A stretch of 64,000 bases of DNA from Luteibacter aegosomaticola (GCF_023078475.1 NZ_CP095741.1:682001-746000); one strand, 5' to 3'. Positions 7,886 through 17,140 are shown, counted from the stretch's first letter. The notes: generated by a model not told the origin, from the letters alone. Numbers and translations: made by a program.

Positions 7886-8776
7886 TCAAGCCAGCGTGAG
7901 CGCCACGTCGCGGAACGTATCCCACGCGGTCTGCGCGGGTGGCGACAGGGAGCGTGCGCGGCGGCGAAGCAGCGTGACGTTGCGATGTTCTACGGGTGTG
8001 AGGTCGAGCACGACGAGGCCTGGCCGGAGGGCGTCGAGCGAGAGCGCGGGCGTCACGGTGATACCGAGCCCGGCCTCGATCATGCGGAAGGCCGTGTGCG
8101 GGTGGCCCACTTCGATCGCTACCCGCGCCTCCACGCCATGCGCGGCGAGCAGGGCGTCGATCAGGCGGCGGCTGCCCGAGGCGTGGTCGAGCAGCACCAG
8201 CGGCTCGCCTGACAGAGCGGCCCACGGCACGGCGCTGCGTTGGGCGAAAGGATGGTCGGCCCGGCACACCAGCCGGAACGGATCGCGCAGAATGGTCTCC
8301 GCATCGAATTCTTCATGCGTGGCGGGCTCCACGGTCAGGCCGAAATCCACCTCGCCGCCACGCACGGCGTCCAGCACCTGGGCCTGGTTCTGGTCGCGCA
8401 GGATGAACTCCAGCGAAGGGTGCTCAGACGTGCAGCGGGCGATCGCCATGGGCACCAGCCCCGCCGAAAGGGTGGGCACGGCAGCGATGCGCACCCGGCC
8501 GCGCAGCGGGTCGGCCTGGGCGCGGGCGTGGCCCAGCACGCTGTCGAGTTCGTCCAGCACGCGCCCCAGCGCCTGTTCCAGGTAGCGCCCGGCCTCGGTG
8601 GGGACCACCTCCCGCGTTGTCCGGTCGAACAGGCGCACGTCGAGCTCGGCCTCCAGATCAGCGATCAGGCGGCTCACGGCCGGCTGGGTGAGGTGCAGGG
8701 CATCGGCAGCACGGCGGAAATGCCGCTGGCCCGCCACGGCGAGGAAGGCGCGAAGCTGGCGCATCGAGACATTCAT
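7886..8776 (-). CDS. LysR-family transcriptional regulator
   Basis: This 296-aa protein has the LysR winged HTH at residues about 5-62 (RQLRAFLAVAGQRHFRRAA, LHLTQPAVSRLIADLE, LFDRTTREV) and a periplasmic-binding-like effector domain (about 92-295). A second ATG four codons in is an alternative start. It is divergent from the transporter at 8877 with 100 bp between them, the classic LysR arrangement, so control of that transporter and of itself is likely. The inverted repeat at 8795-8820 is a candidate site. The effector is unknown, perhaps the transported organic anion. Confidence 0.93.
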   Translation of the reverse strand: MNVSMRQLRAFLAVAGQRHFRRAADALHLTQPAVSRLIADLEAELDVRLFDRTTREVVPTEAGRYLEQALGRVLDELDSVLGHARAQADPLRGRVRIAAVPTLSAGLVPMAIARCTSEHPSLEFILRDQNQAQVLDAVRGGEVDFGLTVEPATHEEFDAETILRDPFRLVCRADHPFAQRSAVPWAALSGEPLVLLDHASGSRRLIDALLAAHGVEARVAIEVGHPHTAFRMIEAGLGITVTPALSLDALRPGLVVLDLTPVEHRNVTLLRRRARSLSPPAQTAWDTFRDVALTLA

Positions 8777-8794
8777 GCGTATAGCGTATCACTG

Positions 8795-8820
8795 GATAAG
8801 ATAAAACGATTTGCCTTATC
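8795..8820. promoter_or_regulatory. inverted repeat in LysR/transporter intergenic region
   Basis: GATAAG, 14 nt, CTTATC lies in an AT-rich patch about 20 bp upstream of the LysR start and 57 bp upstream of the transporter start. Dyads with T and A at the ends are typical LysR sites. This is inferred from position only. Confidence 0.4.
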
Positions 8821-8876
8821 AACGCGCTGGCGGTGCAATAGGCCCTATCCCTTAGCCATCGCTCCCGCCGACCGCC

Positions 8877-9878
8877 ATGCGCCGCTTCCTCCCCGACGGA
8901 TTCACCCTCTCGCTGATCGCCACGGTTCTGCTGGCGAGCTTCCTGCCTTGCCGCGGCACCGCCGCCCAGGCGTTCGAGGTGCTGACTGATATCGCGATTG
9001 CCCTGCTGTTCTTCCTGCATGGCGCGAAGCTGTCGCGCGAGGCGGTGGTGGCAGGCATGACCAACTGGCGCCTGCACCTCACGGTGCTCGCCAGCACCTT
9101 TGTGCTGTTTCCGCTGCTGGGGCTCTTGCTCAAGCCGGTGCTTTCGCCACTGGTCACGCCGGACCTCTACCTGGGCATCCTGTTCCTTTGCACGCTGCCT
9201 TCCACGGTGCAGTCGTCCATCGCATTCACCTCGATCGCGCGCGGTAACGTGCCGGCCGCCATCGTCTCGGCCTCTGCGTCCAGCCTGCTCGGCATCTTCA
9301 TTACCCCGCTGCTCGTGGGTGTGATGATCGCGGGCTCGGGGCAGGGCGCCATGTCATGGCATTCGATCGGCGCCATCGTGGTGCAGTTGTTTATCCCGTT
9401 CGTTGCGGGCCAGATCGCACAGCGCTGGATTGGTGGCTGGGTGCGCAAGCATGCGAAGCTGCTGACCTTCGTCGATCGCGGCTCGATCCTGCTGGTGGTC
9501 TATACGGCGTTTAGCGCGGCGGTGCTGCAGGGCCTGTGGCACCAGTTGCCGCTGCCGGTGCTCGGTGGCCTGGTGGTCGTGAACATCGTGCTGCTTGCGG
9601 CGGCGTTGCTTGCCACGCGCTACGGCGCACGTGCGCTCGGCTTCGAGACCGAGGACGAAATCACCATCGTGTTTTGTGGTTCGAAGAAGAGCCTGGCCTC
9701 GGGCGTGCCGATGGCGAAGGTGTTGTTCGCCGGGCATCCGCTGGGGCTGATCGTGTTGCCGATCATGCTGTTTCACCAGATCCAGCTTATGACGTGTGCG
9801 GTGCTGGCGCGGAAGTATGCGGTTCGCCGCGAGCTAGCCGCAGACCCTGTAGGAGCGCGTCTTGCGCGCGATCGGTGA
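8877..9878 (+). CDS. bile acid:sodium symporter family transporter (SBF-like)
   Basis: This 333-aa membrane protein has about ten hydrophobic helices and matches the SBF-like (YfeH/Rch1-type) group by features such as IALLFFLHGAKLSREA, LCTLPSTVQSSIAFTSIARGN and IVFCGSKKSLASGVPMA. It probably exports or imports an organic anion coupled to sodium. It is divergent from a LysR regulator. The last eleven or so codons (9843-9875) and the approach to the stop are REP sequence, replacing the natural C terminus with a basic tail ending GARLARDR. Since the last helix ends before this tail, function is probably retained. Confidence 0.9.
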   Translation: MRRFLPDGFTLSLIATVLLASFLPCRGTAAQAFEVLTDIAIALLFFLHGAKLSREAVVAGMTNWRLHLTVLASTFVLFPLLGLLLKPVLSPLVTPDLYLGILFLCTLPSTVQSSIAFTSIARGNVPAAIVSASASSLLGIFITPLLVGVMIAGSGQGAMSWHSIGAIVVQLFIPFVAGQIAQRWIGGWVRKHAKLLTFVDRGSILLVVYTAFSAAVLQGLWHQLPLPVLGGLVVVNIVLLAAALLATRYGARALGFETEDEITIVFCGSKKSLASGVPMAKVLFAGHPLGLIVLPIMLFHQIQLMTCAVLARKYAVRRELAADPVGARLARDR

Positions 9879-9929
9879 TTTGGTGATGCCGATCGGTGCC
9901 GCGTGGATCGCGCGCAAGCGCGCTCCTGC
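9849..9929. repeat. REP doublet, class A (inverted pair)
   Basis: Two GTAG-type REP units face each other: GTAGGAGCGCG..GCGCGCGAT at 9849-9875 and the reverse complement at 9905-9929. The left unit overlaps the 3' end of the transporter gene. A related single copy lies at 16521-16544. Confidence 0.85.
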
Positions 9930-9937
9930 AACGGCAT

Positions 9938-9969
9938 AAAAAAAGGCCGCCTTTGGGGCGGCCTTTTTT
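9938..9969. terminator. bidirectional rho-independent terminator (transporter / purH)
   Basis: A 7-bp GC stem GGCCGCC/GGCGGCC with a 5-nt loop is flanked by seven A on the left and six T on the right, so it can stop both the plus-strand transporter transcript and the minus-strand purH operon. Confidence 0.85.
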
Positions 9970-9970
9970 C

Positions 9971-11560
9971 TTAGTGGCGGAAGTGGCGGATGCCGGTGAA
10001 GACCATCGCCATGCCGGCTTCGTCGGCGGCGGCGATGACTTCGCTATCGCGCATGGAACCGCCTGGCTGGATCACCGCCGCGATGCCAGCGGCCGCGGCC
10101 GCATCGATACCGTCGCGGAACGGGAAGAACGCATCGGACGCCATGACGCTACCCGGCACCACGAGGCCGGCTTCCTCGGCCTTCAGCGCAGCGATCTTTG
10201 CACTGACCACGCGGCTCATCTGGCCAGCACCCACGCCGATCGTGCGCTGGTCCTTCGCGTAGACGATCGCATTGGACTTCACCATCTTGGCGACGCGCCA
10301 GGCGAACAGCAGGTCGTCCAGTTCGGTCGGGGTCGGCTGGCGCTTGCTCACCACCTTGAGTTCATCGCGCGTCACCTGGCGGTGGTCGGCGGTTTGCACC
10401 AGCAGGCCCGAGCCCACGCGCTTGATATCGTGCGTGTTGCGGCCATCGCCCAGCGGGATCTCGAGCACGCGCACGTTGGCTTTCTTCGTGGCTTCCTCGA
10501 CGGCGCCCGCCTCGACGACCGGTGCGATCAGCACTTCGACGAACTGGCGCTTCAGGATGATCTTCGCCGTCTCCGCATCGAGCGGACGGTTGAAGGCGAT
10601 GATGCCGCCAAACGCCGAGGTCGGGTCGGTGGCGTAAGCCAGTTCATACGCTGCCAACGGATCGGCCGCGACGGCGACACCGCAGGGATTGGCGTGCTTC
10701 ACGATGACGCAGGCCGGCGCATCGAACTGGCGCACGCATTCCCACGCCGCATCGGCATCAGCGATGTTGTTGAACGAGAGTTCCTTGCCCTGGAGCTGGC
10801 GGAACGTGGCGAGCGTGCCCGCTGCCGGGTACAGGTCACGGTAGAACGCGCCAGCCTGGTGCGGGTTTTCACCGTAGCGCAGGTCCATCACCTTCACGAA
10901 GCGGCCGTTCGACTGCGCGGGGAATTCCGCGTGGCCGGCCACGGCGGTGTGTGTCTCGTCGAGCGTGACACCCGAGAGGTAATCGCTGATCGCCGCGTCG
11001 TAGTTCGACACACGATTGAACGCGGCAACGGAATACTTGAACCGCGATGCGCGCGACAGCCCGCCCTTGCCTTCGATTTCCGCGAGCGCTTCGTCGTACT
11101 GCGCCGGGTCGGTGAGCACGGCGACATCGTTCCAGTTCTTGGCCGCTGCGCGCAGCATGGCCGGACCGCCGATATCGATGTTTTCGATCGCGTCCTCCAG
11201 CGTGCATTCAGGGTTGGCAACGGTGCGCTCGAACGGGTACAGGTTCAGCACCAACAGGTCGATCGGCACGATGCCGTGCTCGGCCATCACGCCGTCGTCC
11301 TTGCCACGGCGGCCCAGCAGGCCACCATGCACCTTCGGGTGCAGCGTCTTTACGCGGCCATCCATGATCTCGGGGAAGCCGGTGAGGTCGCCCACATCGC
11401 GCACGGGGATGCCGGCGTCACGAAGCGCCTTGGCGGAACCGCCGGTGGAGAGGATTTCAACCTGGGCCGCGGCGAGGCGGCGGGCCAGCTCGGTCAGGCC
11501 GTTCTTATCGGAGACGCTGATAAGGGCGCGGCGGACGGGGACGAGATCGGGGGAAGCCAT
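9971..11560 (-). CDS. purH: bifunctional AICAR transformylase / IMP cyclohydrolase
   Basis: The 529-aa enzyme does the last two steps of de novo IMP synthesis: 10-formyl-THF-dependent formylation of AICAR, then ring closure. The N-terminal MGS-like cyclohydrolase domain (about 8-150) shows [17 protein letters not shown] and [13 protein letters not shown]. The transformylase domain (about 200-529) has the catalytic KHANPCG and [10 protein letters not shown] start at the ATG at 11560, preceded by GGAAAG; a GTG two codons upstream is possible. It is last in a DUF3426-fis-purH operon and ends at a bidirectional terminator. Confidence 0.98.
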   Translation of the reverse strand: MASPDLVPVRRALISVSDKNGLTELARRLAAAQVEILSTGGSAKALRDAGIPVRDVGDLTGFPEIMDGRVKTLHPKVHGGLLGRRGKDDGVMAEHGIVPIDLLVLNLYPFERTVANPECTLEDAIENIDIGGPAMLRAAAKNWNDVAVLTDPAQYDEALAEIEGKGGLSRASRFKYSVAAFNRVSNYDAAISDYLSGVTLDETHTAVAGHAEFPAQSNGRFVKVMDLRYGENPHQAGAFYRDLYPAAGTLATFRQLQGKELSFNNIADADAAWECVRQFDAPACVIVKHANPCGVAVAADPLAAYELAYATDPTSAFGGIIAFNRPLDAETAKIILKRQFVEVLIAPVVEAGAVEEATKKANVRVLEIPLGDGRNTHDIKRVGSGLLVQTADHRQVTRDELKVVSKRQPTPTELDDLLFAWRVAKMVKSNAIVYAKDQRTIGVGAGQMSRVVSAKIAALKAEEAGLVVPGSVMASDAFFPFRDGIDAAAAAGIAAVIQPGGSMRDSEVIAAADEAGMAMVFTGIRHFRH

Positions 11561-11624
11561 GGGCACTTTCCGGGAGGGGAAAGCGCGCCATTATAGCCGC
11601 CTAAACGGCGGGCGGCCGATTTGC

Positions 11625-11906
11625 TCAGGAAATGCCGTGGGCGGCCAGCTTCTTGCGCAGGGTGGCACGGTTGATGCCCAGTGCAGCGGCGGCGCGGCTC
11701 TGGTTGCCCTCGTGGAAGGCCAGGACTTCGCGGAGGAGGGGACCCTCGACCTCGCGGATGACCAGCGCGTGCAGGCCTTCACCACCCTCGGTGTCACCAA
11801 TATCCGCCAGGTAACGGCGGACGGTACGGCTGACGCATTCGCTGAGAGCACTCTGCATGGAGGTTTCGTTGGCGGCCTCGGCGGCAGTAAGTCTCACAGC
11901 GTTCAA
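11625..11906 (-). CDS. fis: Fis family nucleoid-associated DNA-binding protein
   Basis: The product is about 93 aa, close to the usual 98. The C-terminal HTH carries NQSRAAAALGINRATLRKKLAAHGI, split here as NQSRAAAALGINR and ATLRKKLAAHGI, as in Fis and NtrC-type regulators. Fis bends DNA and links rRNA and growth-phase transcription to topology. I favour a TTG start at 11906 because AGAGGG precedes it at 8 nt and the remaining protein has Fis length. An ATG at 11960 or 12080 would add an unusual basic extension. Location between DUF3426 and purH matches other Xanthomonadales. Confidence 0.9.
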   Translation of the reverse strand: MNAVRLTAAEAANETSMQSALSECVSRTVRRYLADIGDTEGGEGLHALVIREVEGPLLREVLAFHEGNQSRAAAALGINRATLRKKLAAHGIS

Positions 11907-12076
11907 GGCATGTCCCTCTTGCGCTCGGAGCCTTGGACCCCGGGCGGTTCTTGTTCTCATGATCGCGGATGCGACATGGGCGCCGCGCAAGGCTGGCCGA
12001 AAGTCGCGAAGGGGATTGAGTGTACTCGCCTGCCGGGCCGAAGTGCAGGCTTGCAAAAAGAAATTTTTTCGAATGG

Positions 12077-12901
12077 TCACTCGAAACTGAATGCGAAGGC
12101 CACGGCATGCTGGCCTGGGTCTTGCACCTCGAAGACCATGGCCGTCGTGGCACCGGCAGCCAGGCCGTGGGCACGAGCCGCCGCATCGCTCACGTAATCG
12201 TCCGGCTGGAACCGGCGCATGGCCAGGCGTTGGCCGTTGGCATCAGAGAGCACGATCGTGACGACGGGATACGGCTGGGCGTAGTGCGCATCGTTATGCA
12301 CGCTCGCGGTAATGAGCAGGCCATCGGGTACCGACGGATGCTGTTCGACATCGCGCGCCATCAACCGGAGCTGCCCCGGTGCCGCAACGAGGGGCAGCTG
12401 GCAACCAAGCATCGTGCATGCGGTCTGCAGCACCGGGCCGAAGGTGGGATCGGCCACCAGCGAATCGCGCTTGGCCCACGCAAGCTGCGCGCCGAGGCCG
12501 AGCACCAGCAACAGGCATACCGTCACCCAGGCCGCCGTGCGCCAGGAGCGCCGCCGTCCGGACCGAGCGAAGCGAGGGGTGAAGGTGAGTCCGGAAAAAT
12601 CTTCGCCGACGGGGGCGGATTCTGCTGTCTCCGCCAGCGCGTCGGCTGGCGCCGCGGGTTCCGCCGGGGCAGGTTCCTCCGCTCGGGGGCGGAAAACCGC
12701 GACGTCCGCCACGGGCGGATCCTGGTCCAGCGCATGTGCGACGAGCCGGGTGAACGGCTCCGGCGGAAGCTGGGCGGCCAGGGTGCCCAGGGCATTGAAA
12801 ATGCTGCCGCAATGGCTGCAGCGCAGGCAGCCGCAGGCGGGCACCAGCAGTTCTGCTTCCACTTTATAGACGGTGAGGCACTCGGGGCACTGGGTGTACA
12901 T
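12077..12901 (-). CDS. zinc-ribbon DUF3426 membrane protein
   Basis: This 274-aa protein begins with an MJ0042/zinc-ribbon-type finger (CPECLTVY and CLRCSHCGSIFNA, four metal-binding cysteines in residues about 5-35). A Pro/Ala-rich linker follows, then one membrane helix (about 145-165, WVTVCLLLVLGLGAQLAW) and an extracytoplasmic DUF3426 domain with LGCQLPL. Function is unknown, although this gene is regularly linked to prmA and fis. The frame extends to 13234, but the zinc finger begins right after the ATG at 12901, and longer starts would overlap prmA. It diverges from prmA over 64 bp. Confidence 0.88.
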   Translation of the reverse strand: MYTQCPECLTVYKVEAELLVPACGCLRCSHCGSIFNALGTLAAQLPPEPFTRLVAHALDQDPPVADVAVFRPRAEEPAPAEPAAPADALAETAESAPVGEDFSGLTFTPRFARSGRRRSWRTAAWVTVCLLLVLGLGAQLAWAKRDSLVADPTFGPVLQTACTMLGCQLPLVAAPGQLRLMARDVEQHPSVPDGLLITASVHNDAHYAQPYPVVTIVLSDANGQRLAMRRFQPDDYVSDAAARAHGLAAGATTAMVFEVQDPGQHAVAFAFSFE

Positions 12902-12965
12902 CGTTCGATCATAACGTGCGCGCCCGGTAGAATCGTCGGTCCTACCCTGTCTTGCTGGCCCGACG

Positions 12966-13868
12966 ATGCCCTGGCTCGAACTTTCCCTCACGATCCGCGC
13001 CGCCGAACAGCCGCGCGTGGAAGCTGCGCTCGAAGACCTGGGCGCCCTCTCGATCACCTTGCAGGACGCCGATGCGGAGACGCCGGACGAGGAAGCGATC
13101 TTCGAGCCGGGCGTGGGCGAGATCCCGCTGTGGAACCAGATCGTGCTGAACGCGTTGTTCGATATCGAGGCGGATCGCCGCGGCCTGACCGCCGCGATCG
13201 CCGACGACCTGCCGTTCATCGAGCCAGCCCACATCAGCTGGCGCGAAGTCGAAGATCAGGACTGGGAGCGCGCATGGATGGATCAGTTCAAGCCGATGCC
13301 GTTTGGTCGCCGCCTGTGGGTGTATCCGTGGAATATCGAGCCGCCGGAGGATGGCGGCATCGTCGTCGTGCGCCTCGATCCGGGCCTGGCGTTTGGCACC
13401 GGCACGCACCCGACGACGGCGATGTGCCTGGAGTGGGTGGATAGCCAGCAGATGGCCGGGCAGCTCGTGCTCGATTACGGTTGTGGTTCCGGCATCCTCG
13501 CCATCGCCGCGCTGAAGTGCGGTGCGGCACGTGCCGTGGGCATCGATAACGATCCGCAGGCGTTGCTGGCGTCCCGCGATAACGCGGAACGCAATGGCGT
13601 GGATAACGCGCTCGAGGTGTACCTGCCTGGCGAGGCGCCGGTCGAACTGGCCGATGTGCTTGTTGCCAACATCCTTGCTGGCCCGCTGGGTGAGCTGGCG
13701 CCGACCTTTGCTGCTGCGATCAAGCCGGGTGCACCGTTCGCGAGCTCCGGCATCCTCTTCGGCCAGCATGAAGAACTGCTGGTGCGTTACGCCGAGTGGT
13801 TCGAAAACCTCGAAGTACGCCAGCTCGAAGACTGGGTACGCATCAGCGGCAACCGCAAACTCGCATAA
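12966..13868 (+). CDS. prmA: ribosomal protein L11 methyltransferase
   Basis: The 300-aa enzyme trimethylates lysines and the N terminus of ribosomal protein L11 using S-adenosylmethionine. An N-terminal substrate-binding domain (about 1-100) precedes a class I methyltransferase domain with LDPGLAFGTGTHPTT, LDYGCGSGILAIAALKCGA (motif I) and GIDNDP. NILAGPLGELAP corresponds to the family N(I/L)LA motif. Length matches E. coli PrmA (293 aa). It diverges from the DUF3426-fis-purH operon and is followed by a REP element and a terminator. Confidence 0.97.
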   Translation: MPWLELSLTIRAAEQPRVEAALEDLGALSITLQDADAETPDEEAIFEPGVGEIPLWNQIVLNALFDIEADRRGLTAAIADDLPFIEPAHISWREVEDQDWERAWMDQFKPMPFGRRLWVYPWNIEPPEDGGIVVVRLDPGLAFGTGTHPTTAMCLEWVDSQQMAGQLVLDYGCGSGILAIAALKCGAARAVGIDNDPQALLASRDNAERNGVDNALEVYLPGEAPVELADVLVANILAGPLGELAPTFAAAIKPGAPFASSGILFGQHEELLVRYAEWFENLEVRQLEDWVRISGNRKLA

Positions 13869-13878
13869 CCGCACTGCC

Positions 13879-13973
13879 GTAGGAGCCCACCCTGTGGGCG
13901 ACATCTTTCGCCGTACCGCTGCAGGCCCTGTGGCTCTACCGCGAACGGCGTCGCCCACAGGGTGGGCTCCTAC
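13879..13973. repeat. 95-bp composite REP element, class B (copy 1)
   Basis: The element starts GTAGGAGCCCACCC and ends with the exact inverse, GGGTGGGCTCCTAC. Each end is a REP hairpin (CCCAC.CCT.GTGGG). The inner flanks differ between the two ends (ACATCTTTCGCC on the left, CGCGAACGGCGT on the right). The same 95-bp structure occurs inverted at 53213-53307. It sits between prmA and the shared terminator. Confidence 0.85.
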
Positions 13974-13978
13974 AGGAC

Positions 13979-14010
13979 AAAAAAATCCCGCCAGTTGGCG
14001 GGATTTTTTT
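13979..14010. terminator. bidirectional rho-independent terminator (prmA / accC)
   Basis: The stem TCCCGCC/GGCGGGA with AGTT loop is flanked by seven A and seven T, serving both convergent transcripts. Confidence 0.9.
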
Positions 14011-14013
14011 GGG

Positions 14014-15387
14014 TTACTCCGCGGAGTGCGGGGCTTCCTTTTCTTTCTGCTCGGCCATGCGCTTTTCCAGGTAGTGGATGTTCTGCCCACCCTGCTGGAA
14101 GCCCACGTCGGCCATGATCCGCTGCTGCAGCGGGATGTTGCACTTCACGCCTTCGATCACCGTCTCGTTCAGCGCCATGCGCATACGCGCAATCGCGGTG
14201 GCACGATCCGGGCCGTGCACAATGATCTTGCCGATCATCGAATCGTAGTTCGGCGGGATGCGGTAGCCGTCGTACAGGTGGGTGTCCACGCGCACGCCCG
14301 GGCCACCCGGGGCTTCGAAACGCTTCACCGTGCCGGGGCTCGGCATGAAGGTATCCGGATCTTCCGCGTTCACGCGGCACTCGATCGCGTGGCCAGTGAG
14401 CACGATGTCTTCCTGGCGGATCGAAAGCTTCTCGCCACCGGCGATCAGCAACTGCTCGCGAACGAGGTCGATGCCGGTCACCAGTTCCGTCACCGGGTGT
14501 TCCACCTGGATACGGGTGTTCATCTCGATGAAGTAGAAGCGGCCGTTCTCGAACAGGAACTCGAACGTGCCGGCGCCGCGGTAACCGATGCGCAGGCAGG
14601 CATCGACGCAGACCTTGCCGATCTCGGCGCGCATTTCCGGGGTGATGCCCGGTGCCGGTGCTTCTTCCACGACCTTCTGGTGACGGCGCTGCATGGAGCA
14701 ATCGCGCTCACCGAGGTGAATGGCGTTGCCCTGGCCATCGGCCAGCACCTGGATCTCCACGTGGCGCGGGTTCTCCAGGAACTTCTCCATGTAGACCTGA
14801 TCGTTGCTGAAAGCAGCCTTCGCTTCCTGCTTGGTCATGACGATGGAGTTGGCGAGGTGGGCCTCGGTGCGCACGACGCGCATACCGCGACCACCACCGC
14901 CACCGGCGGCCTTGATGATGACCGGGTAGCCGATCTCGCGGGCGATGCGGATGTTTTCTTCCACATCATCGCCCAGCGGGCCGCCCGAACCGGGCACGCA
15001 CGGCACGCCGGCAGCCTTCATGGCGCGGATCGCTTCGACCTTGTCGCCCATCAGGCGGATCACATCGGCGGTGGGGCCGATGAACACAAAGCCCGACTGC
15101 TCGACCTGCTCGGCGAAGTTCGCGTTCTCCGAGAGGAAGCCGTACCCCGGATGGATCGCGCCTGCGTCGGTAATCTCGGCGGCAGCGATGATGCGCGGAA
15201 TGTTGAGGTAGCTATCGACCGACGGACCCGGGCCGATGCACACCGATTCGTCGGCCAGGCCGACGTGCTTCAGGTTGCGATCCACGGTGGAGTGCACCGC
15301 GACCGTCTTGATGCCGAGCGCGTGGCACGCGCGCAGCACCCGCAGCGCGATTTCGCCGCGGTTGGCGATGACGACCTTCTCAAGCAT
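14014..15387 (-). CDS. accC: acetyl-CoA carboxylase, biotin carboxylase subunit
   Basis: The 457-aa ATP-grasp enzyme carboxylates biotin on AccB, the first step of fatty-acid synthesis. Visible features are [18 protein letters not shown] at the N terminus, the glycine-rich ATP loop [14 protein letters not shown], and [14 protein letters not shown] in the active site. Length is as in E. coli (449 aa). It starts 10 nt after accB stops, in an aroQ-accB-accC operon, and ends at the terminator at 13979-14010. Confidence 0.98.
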   Translation of the reverse strand: MLEKVVIANRGEIALRVLRACHALGIKTVAVHSTVDRNLKHVGLADESVCIGPGPSVDSYLNIPRIIAAAEITDAGAIHPGYGFLSENANFAEQVEQSGFVFIGPTADVIRLMGDKVEAIRAMKAAGVPCVPGSGGPLGDDVEENIRIAREIGYPVIIKAAGGGGGRGMRVVRTEAHLANSIVMTKQEAKAAFSNDQVYMEKFLENPRHVEIQVLADGQGNAIHLGERDCSMQRRHQKVVEEAPAPGITPEMRAEIGKVCVDACLRIGYRGAGTFEFLFENGRFYFIEMNTRIQVEHPVTELVTGIDLVREQLLIAGGEKLSIRQEDIVLTGHAIECRVNAEDPDTFMPSPGTVKRFEAPGGPGVRVDTHLYDGYRIPPNYDSMIGKIIVHGPDRATAIARMRMALNETVIEGVKCNIPLQQRIMADVGFQQGGQNIHYLEKRMAEQKEKEAPHSAE

Positions 15388-15397
15388 GGGTCTGGCC

Positions 15398-15874
15398 TCA
15401 GGCGATGACGAACATCGGCTCGTCGAATTCGACCGGCTGGCCGTTCTCGACCAGCACAGCGACGACGGTACCGGCCACGTCGGCCTCGATCTGGTTGAAC
15501 ATCTTCATGGCTTCGATGATGCCGATGGTCTCACCGGCCTTCACCTGCTGGCCCACCGTGGCGAACGCCGGAGCGCCCGGGGTGGAGGCCGCGTAGAAGG
15601 TGCCGACCATCGGGGCCTTCACCACGTGGCCTGCCGGCAGGCCGGCATCAGCGGCCGGAGCGGCGGCAGCGGCAGCGGCAGCCGCCACCGGGGCGGCAGC
15701 TGCGACGGGCGCGGCGGCGACCGGCGCGGCGTACACCTGCGGGGCCGCGGCGACAACGCCACCCTTCGGCACGCGCGACAGGCGGACCACTTCTTCGCCT
15801 TCCTTGATTTCCAGCTCGGCGAGGTTCGATTCCTCGAGCAGGTCGATAAGCTTCTTGATCTTGCGCAGGTCCAT
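15398..15874 (-). CDS. accB: acetyl-CoA carboxylase, biotin carboxyl carrier protein
   Basis: This 158-aa protein carries the biotin that shuttles CO2 between AccC and the carboxyltransferase. [16 protein letters not shown] is the usual N terminus, followed by a long Ala/Pro-rich flexible linker (about 48-80) and a biotinyl domain with the biotinylation motif EAMKMFN. The Ala run is coded by GC-rich codons and is longer than in E. coli. The open frame extends upstream, but the ATG at 15874 has AAGG-type SD and the family start. It lies between aroQ and accC. Confidence 0.97.
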   Translation of the reverse strand: MDLRKIKKLIDLLEESNLAELEIKEGEEVVRLSRVPKGGVVAAAPQVYAAPVAAAPVAAAAPVAAAAAAAAAPAADAGLPAGHVVKAPMVGTFYAASTPGAPAFATVGQQVKAGETIGIIEAMKMFNQIEADVAGTVVAVLVENGQPVEFDEPMFVIA

Positions 15875-15929
15875 GGGACAAACCTTCTTGTGGTGGGACG
15901 GGCGCCTCGAGGGCACCGCAAAAGGGAAT

Positions 15930-16379
15930 TCAGGCCGCGGGAACGGCGAGGCGCAGCAGCGCCGCTTCCAGCGCCAGGCGGTAGCTATCGCCGCCGAAAC
16001 CGCAGATGACGCCGCTGGCCAGGTCCGACATATAGGAGTGGTGGCGGAACGGCTCGCGGGCGTGCGGGTTGGAGAGGTGGATCTCGATGAACGGGATCGC
16101 CACGGCCGCCAGCGCATCGCGCAGGGCCACCGAGGTATGGGTATAGGCCGCCGGGTTGAACAGGATCCACGACGTACCTTCGTCGCGGGCCTGCTGGATG
16201 CGGTTGATCAGCTCCCACTCGGCGTTCGACTGGTAATACGTCAGGTCGTGGCCGGCGGCCTGGGCGCGGGCCAGCAGCGAAGCGTTGATGTCGGCCAGGG
16301 TTTCACGCCCGTAGACCGACGGCTCGCGCACGCCGAGGAGATTGAGGTTGGGTCCGTGCAGGACGAGGATCCTGGCCAC
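15930..16379 (-). CDS. aroQ: type II 3-dehydroquinate dehydratase
   Basis: The 149-aa enzyme dehydrates 3-dehydroquinate in the shikimate pathway. It carries [18 protein letters not shown] with the catalytic Tyr, [26 protein letters not shown] with the catalytic His, and GFGGDSY. The start is a GTG at 16379 with AAGGTGA upstream. It is first in the aroQ-accB-accC operon, a widely conserved arrangement in gammaproteobacteria. Confidence 0.97.
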   Translation of the reverse strand: MARILVLHGPNLNLLGVREPSVYGRETLADINASLLARAQAAGHDLTYYQSNAEWELINRIQQARDEGTSWILFNPAAYTHTSVALRDALAAVAIPFIEIHLSNPHAREPFRHHSYMSDLASGVICGFGGDSYRLALEAALLRLAVPAA

Positions 16380-16520
16380 TATTCACCTTGCCTGTGATCC
16401 GGAATGCCGGAACGCCGCGCAGTGTGCGCCTGTCCCGGCGCGTTGTCCAGTTCGGTGGAGTTCGCCGCAGTTCGCGGTAGATCGCAGCAATCCACACGCC
16501 CCCGTATGGTCCGGGGCTCC

Positions 16521-16544
16521 TGTAGGAGCGCGCTTGCGCGCGAT
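16521..16544 (+). repeat. single REP unit, class A
   Basis: TGTAGGAGCGCGC..GCGCGCGAT is one REP hairpin with the GTAG head, placed between aroQ and the DUF1415 gene. The remainder of 16380-16571 holds the aroQ upstream region and nothing else I recognise. Confidence 0.8.
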
Positions 16545-16571
16545 GGTCCCGCGATAGAGCCCCGCAGCGGA

Positions 16572-17123
16572 TCAAGAAGCGAACAGCTTCTTCCAGCCTT
16601 CGATCCCGAGGTTGTCCAGCGTTTCCATGTTCGCTTCGAAGATCTTCGAGGCATCCGGAAACGCGGCGACCGCCTTGTCGATACTGGCCTCGCGCAGCAG
16701 GTGAAGCGTCGGAAAGGGCGAGCGGTTGGTGTAATTGGTGATGTCGTCGGGCGCCGTGCCCTCGAACTGGAAGTCCGGGTGGAAGCTGGCGACTTGGATA
16801 TCGCCCTCGAGATCCAGGTCGGCGACGGTATCGTCGGCCACTTCCAGGAACTCGTTGAAGTCGATGAAATCCGTCAGCACGGCCGGGTGGATCAGCAGCG
16901 TGGTGTCGACCTGCTCGGGGTTCGTGTCGCGCAGGAGCTCGAGCTCACGGACCAGGTCCTCGTGCAACTGGAGCGGCTGGGTGGCATCGCTGACGACATA
17001 ACGCACCTGGCCCTTCTTATGAACGGCCTTGGCGAACGGGCACAGATTGAGGCCGATAACGGCACGTTCGAGCCAGTTCCGGGTGGCGTCGATCGCTTCC
17101 TCGTGCGAGGGCAGGGTTTCCAT
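16572..17123 (-). CDS. DUF1415 domain-containing protein
   Basis: This 183-aa cytosolic protein belongs to the DUF1415 family, recognised by WLERAVIGLNLCPFAKAV near residue 20, DTTLLIHP, the DFNEFLEVAD segment and ASFHPDFQFEG. Function is unknown. The conserved LNLCPFA cysteine and the histidine of FHPDFQF may form an active or metal site, which is inference. It is the last gene of a dsbD-tlpA-DUF1415 series with 17 bp after tlpA, so a redox link is possible. Confidence 0.88.
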   Translation of the reverse strand: METLPSHEEAIDATRNWLERAVIGLNLCPFAKAVHKKGQVRYVVSDATQPLQLHEDLVRELELLRDTNPEQVDTTLLIHPAVLTDFIDFNEFLEVADDTVADLDLEGDIQVASFHPDFQFEGTAPDDITNYTNRSPFPTLHLLREASIDKAVAAFPDASKIFEANMETLDNLGIEGWKKLFAS

Positions 17124-17140
17124 CGGGGGTTCCTAGAGGC

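Noticed and set aside
12902..13234. N-terminal extension of the DUF3426 protein
   Set aside because: It would overlap prmA and precede the zinc finger; the family begins at the finger encoded from 12901.
13879..13973. CRISPR-like repeat or small RNA gene
   Set aside because: There is a single inverted pair, no direct repeats with spacers, and both ends match the GTAG REP class.
15660..15750. GC-rich GCx repeat run as a microsatellite or repeat array
   Set aside because: It is the Ala/Pro linker of AccB, in frame and expected.
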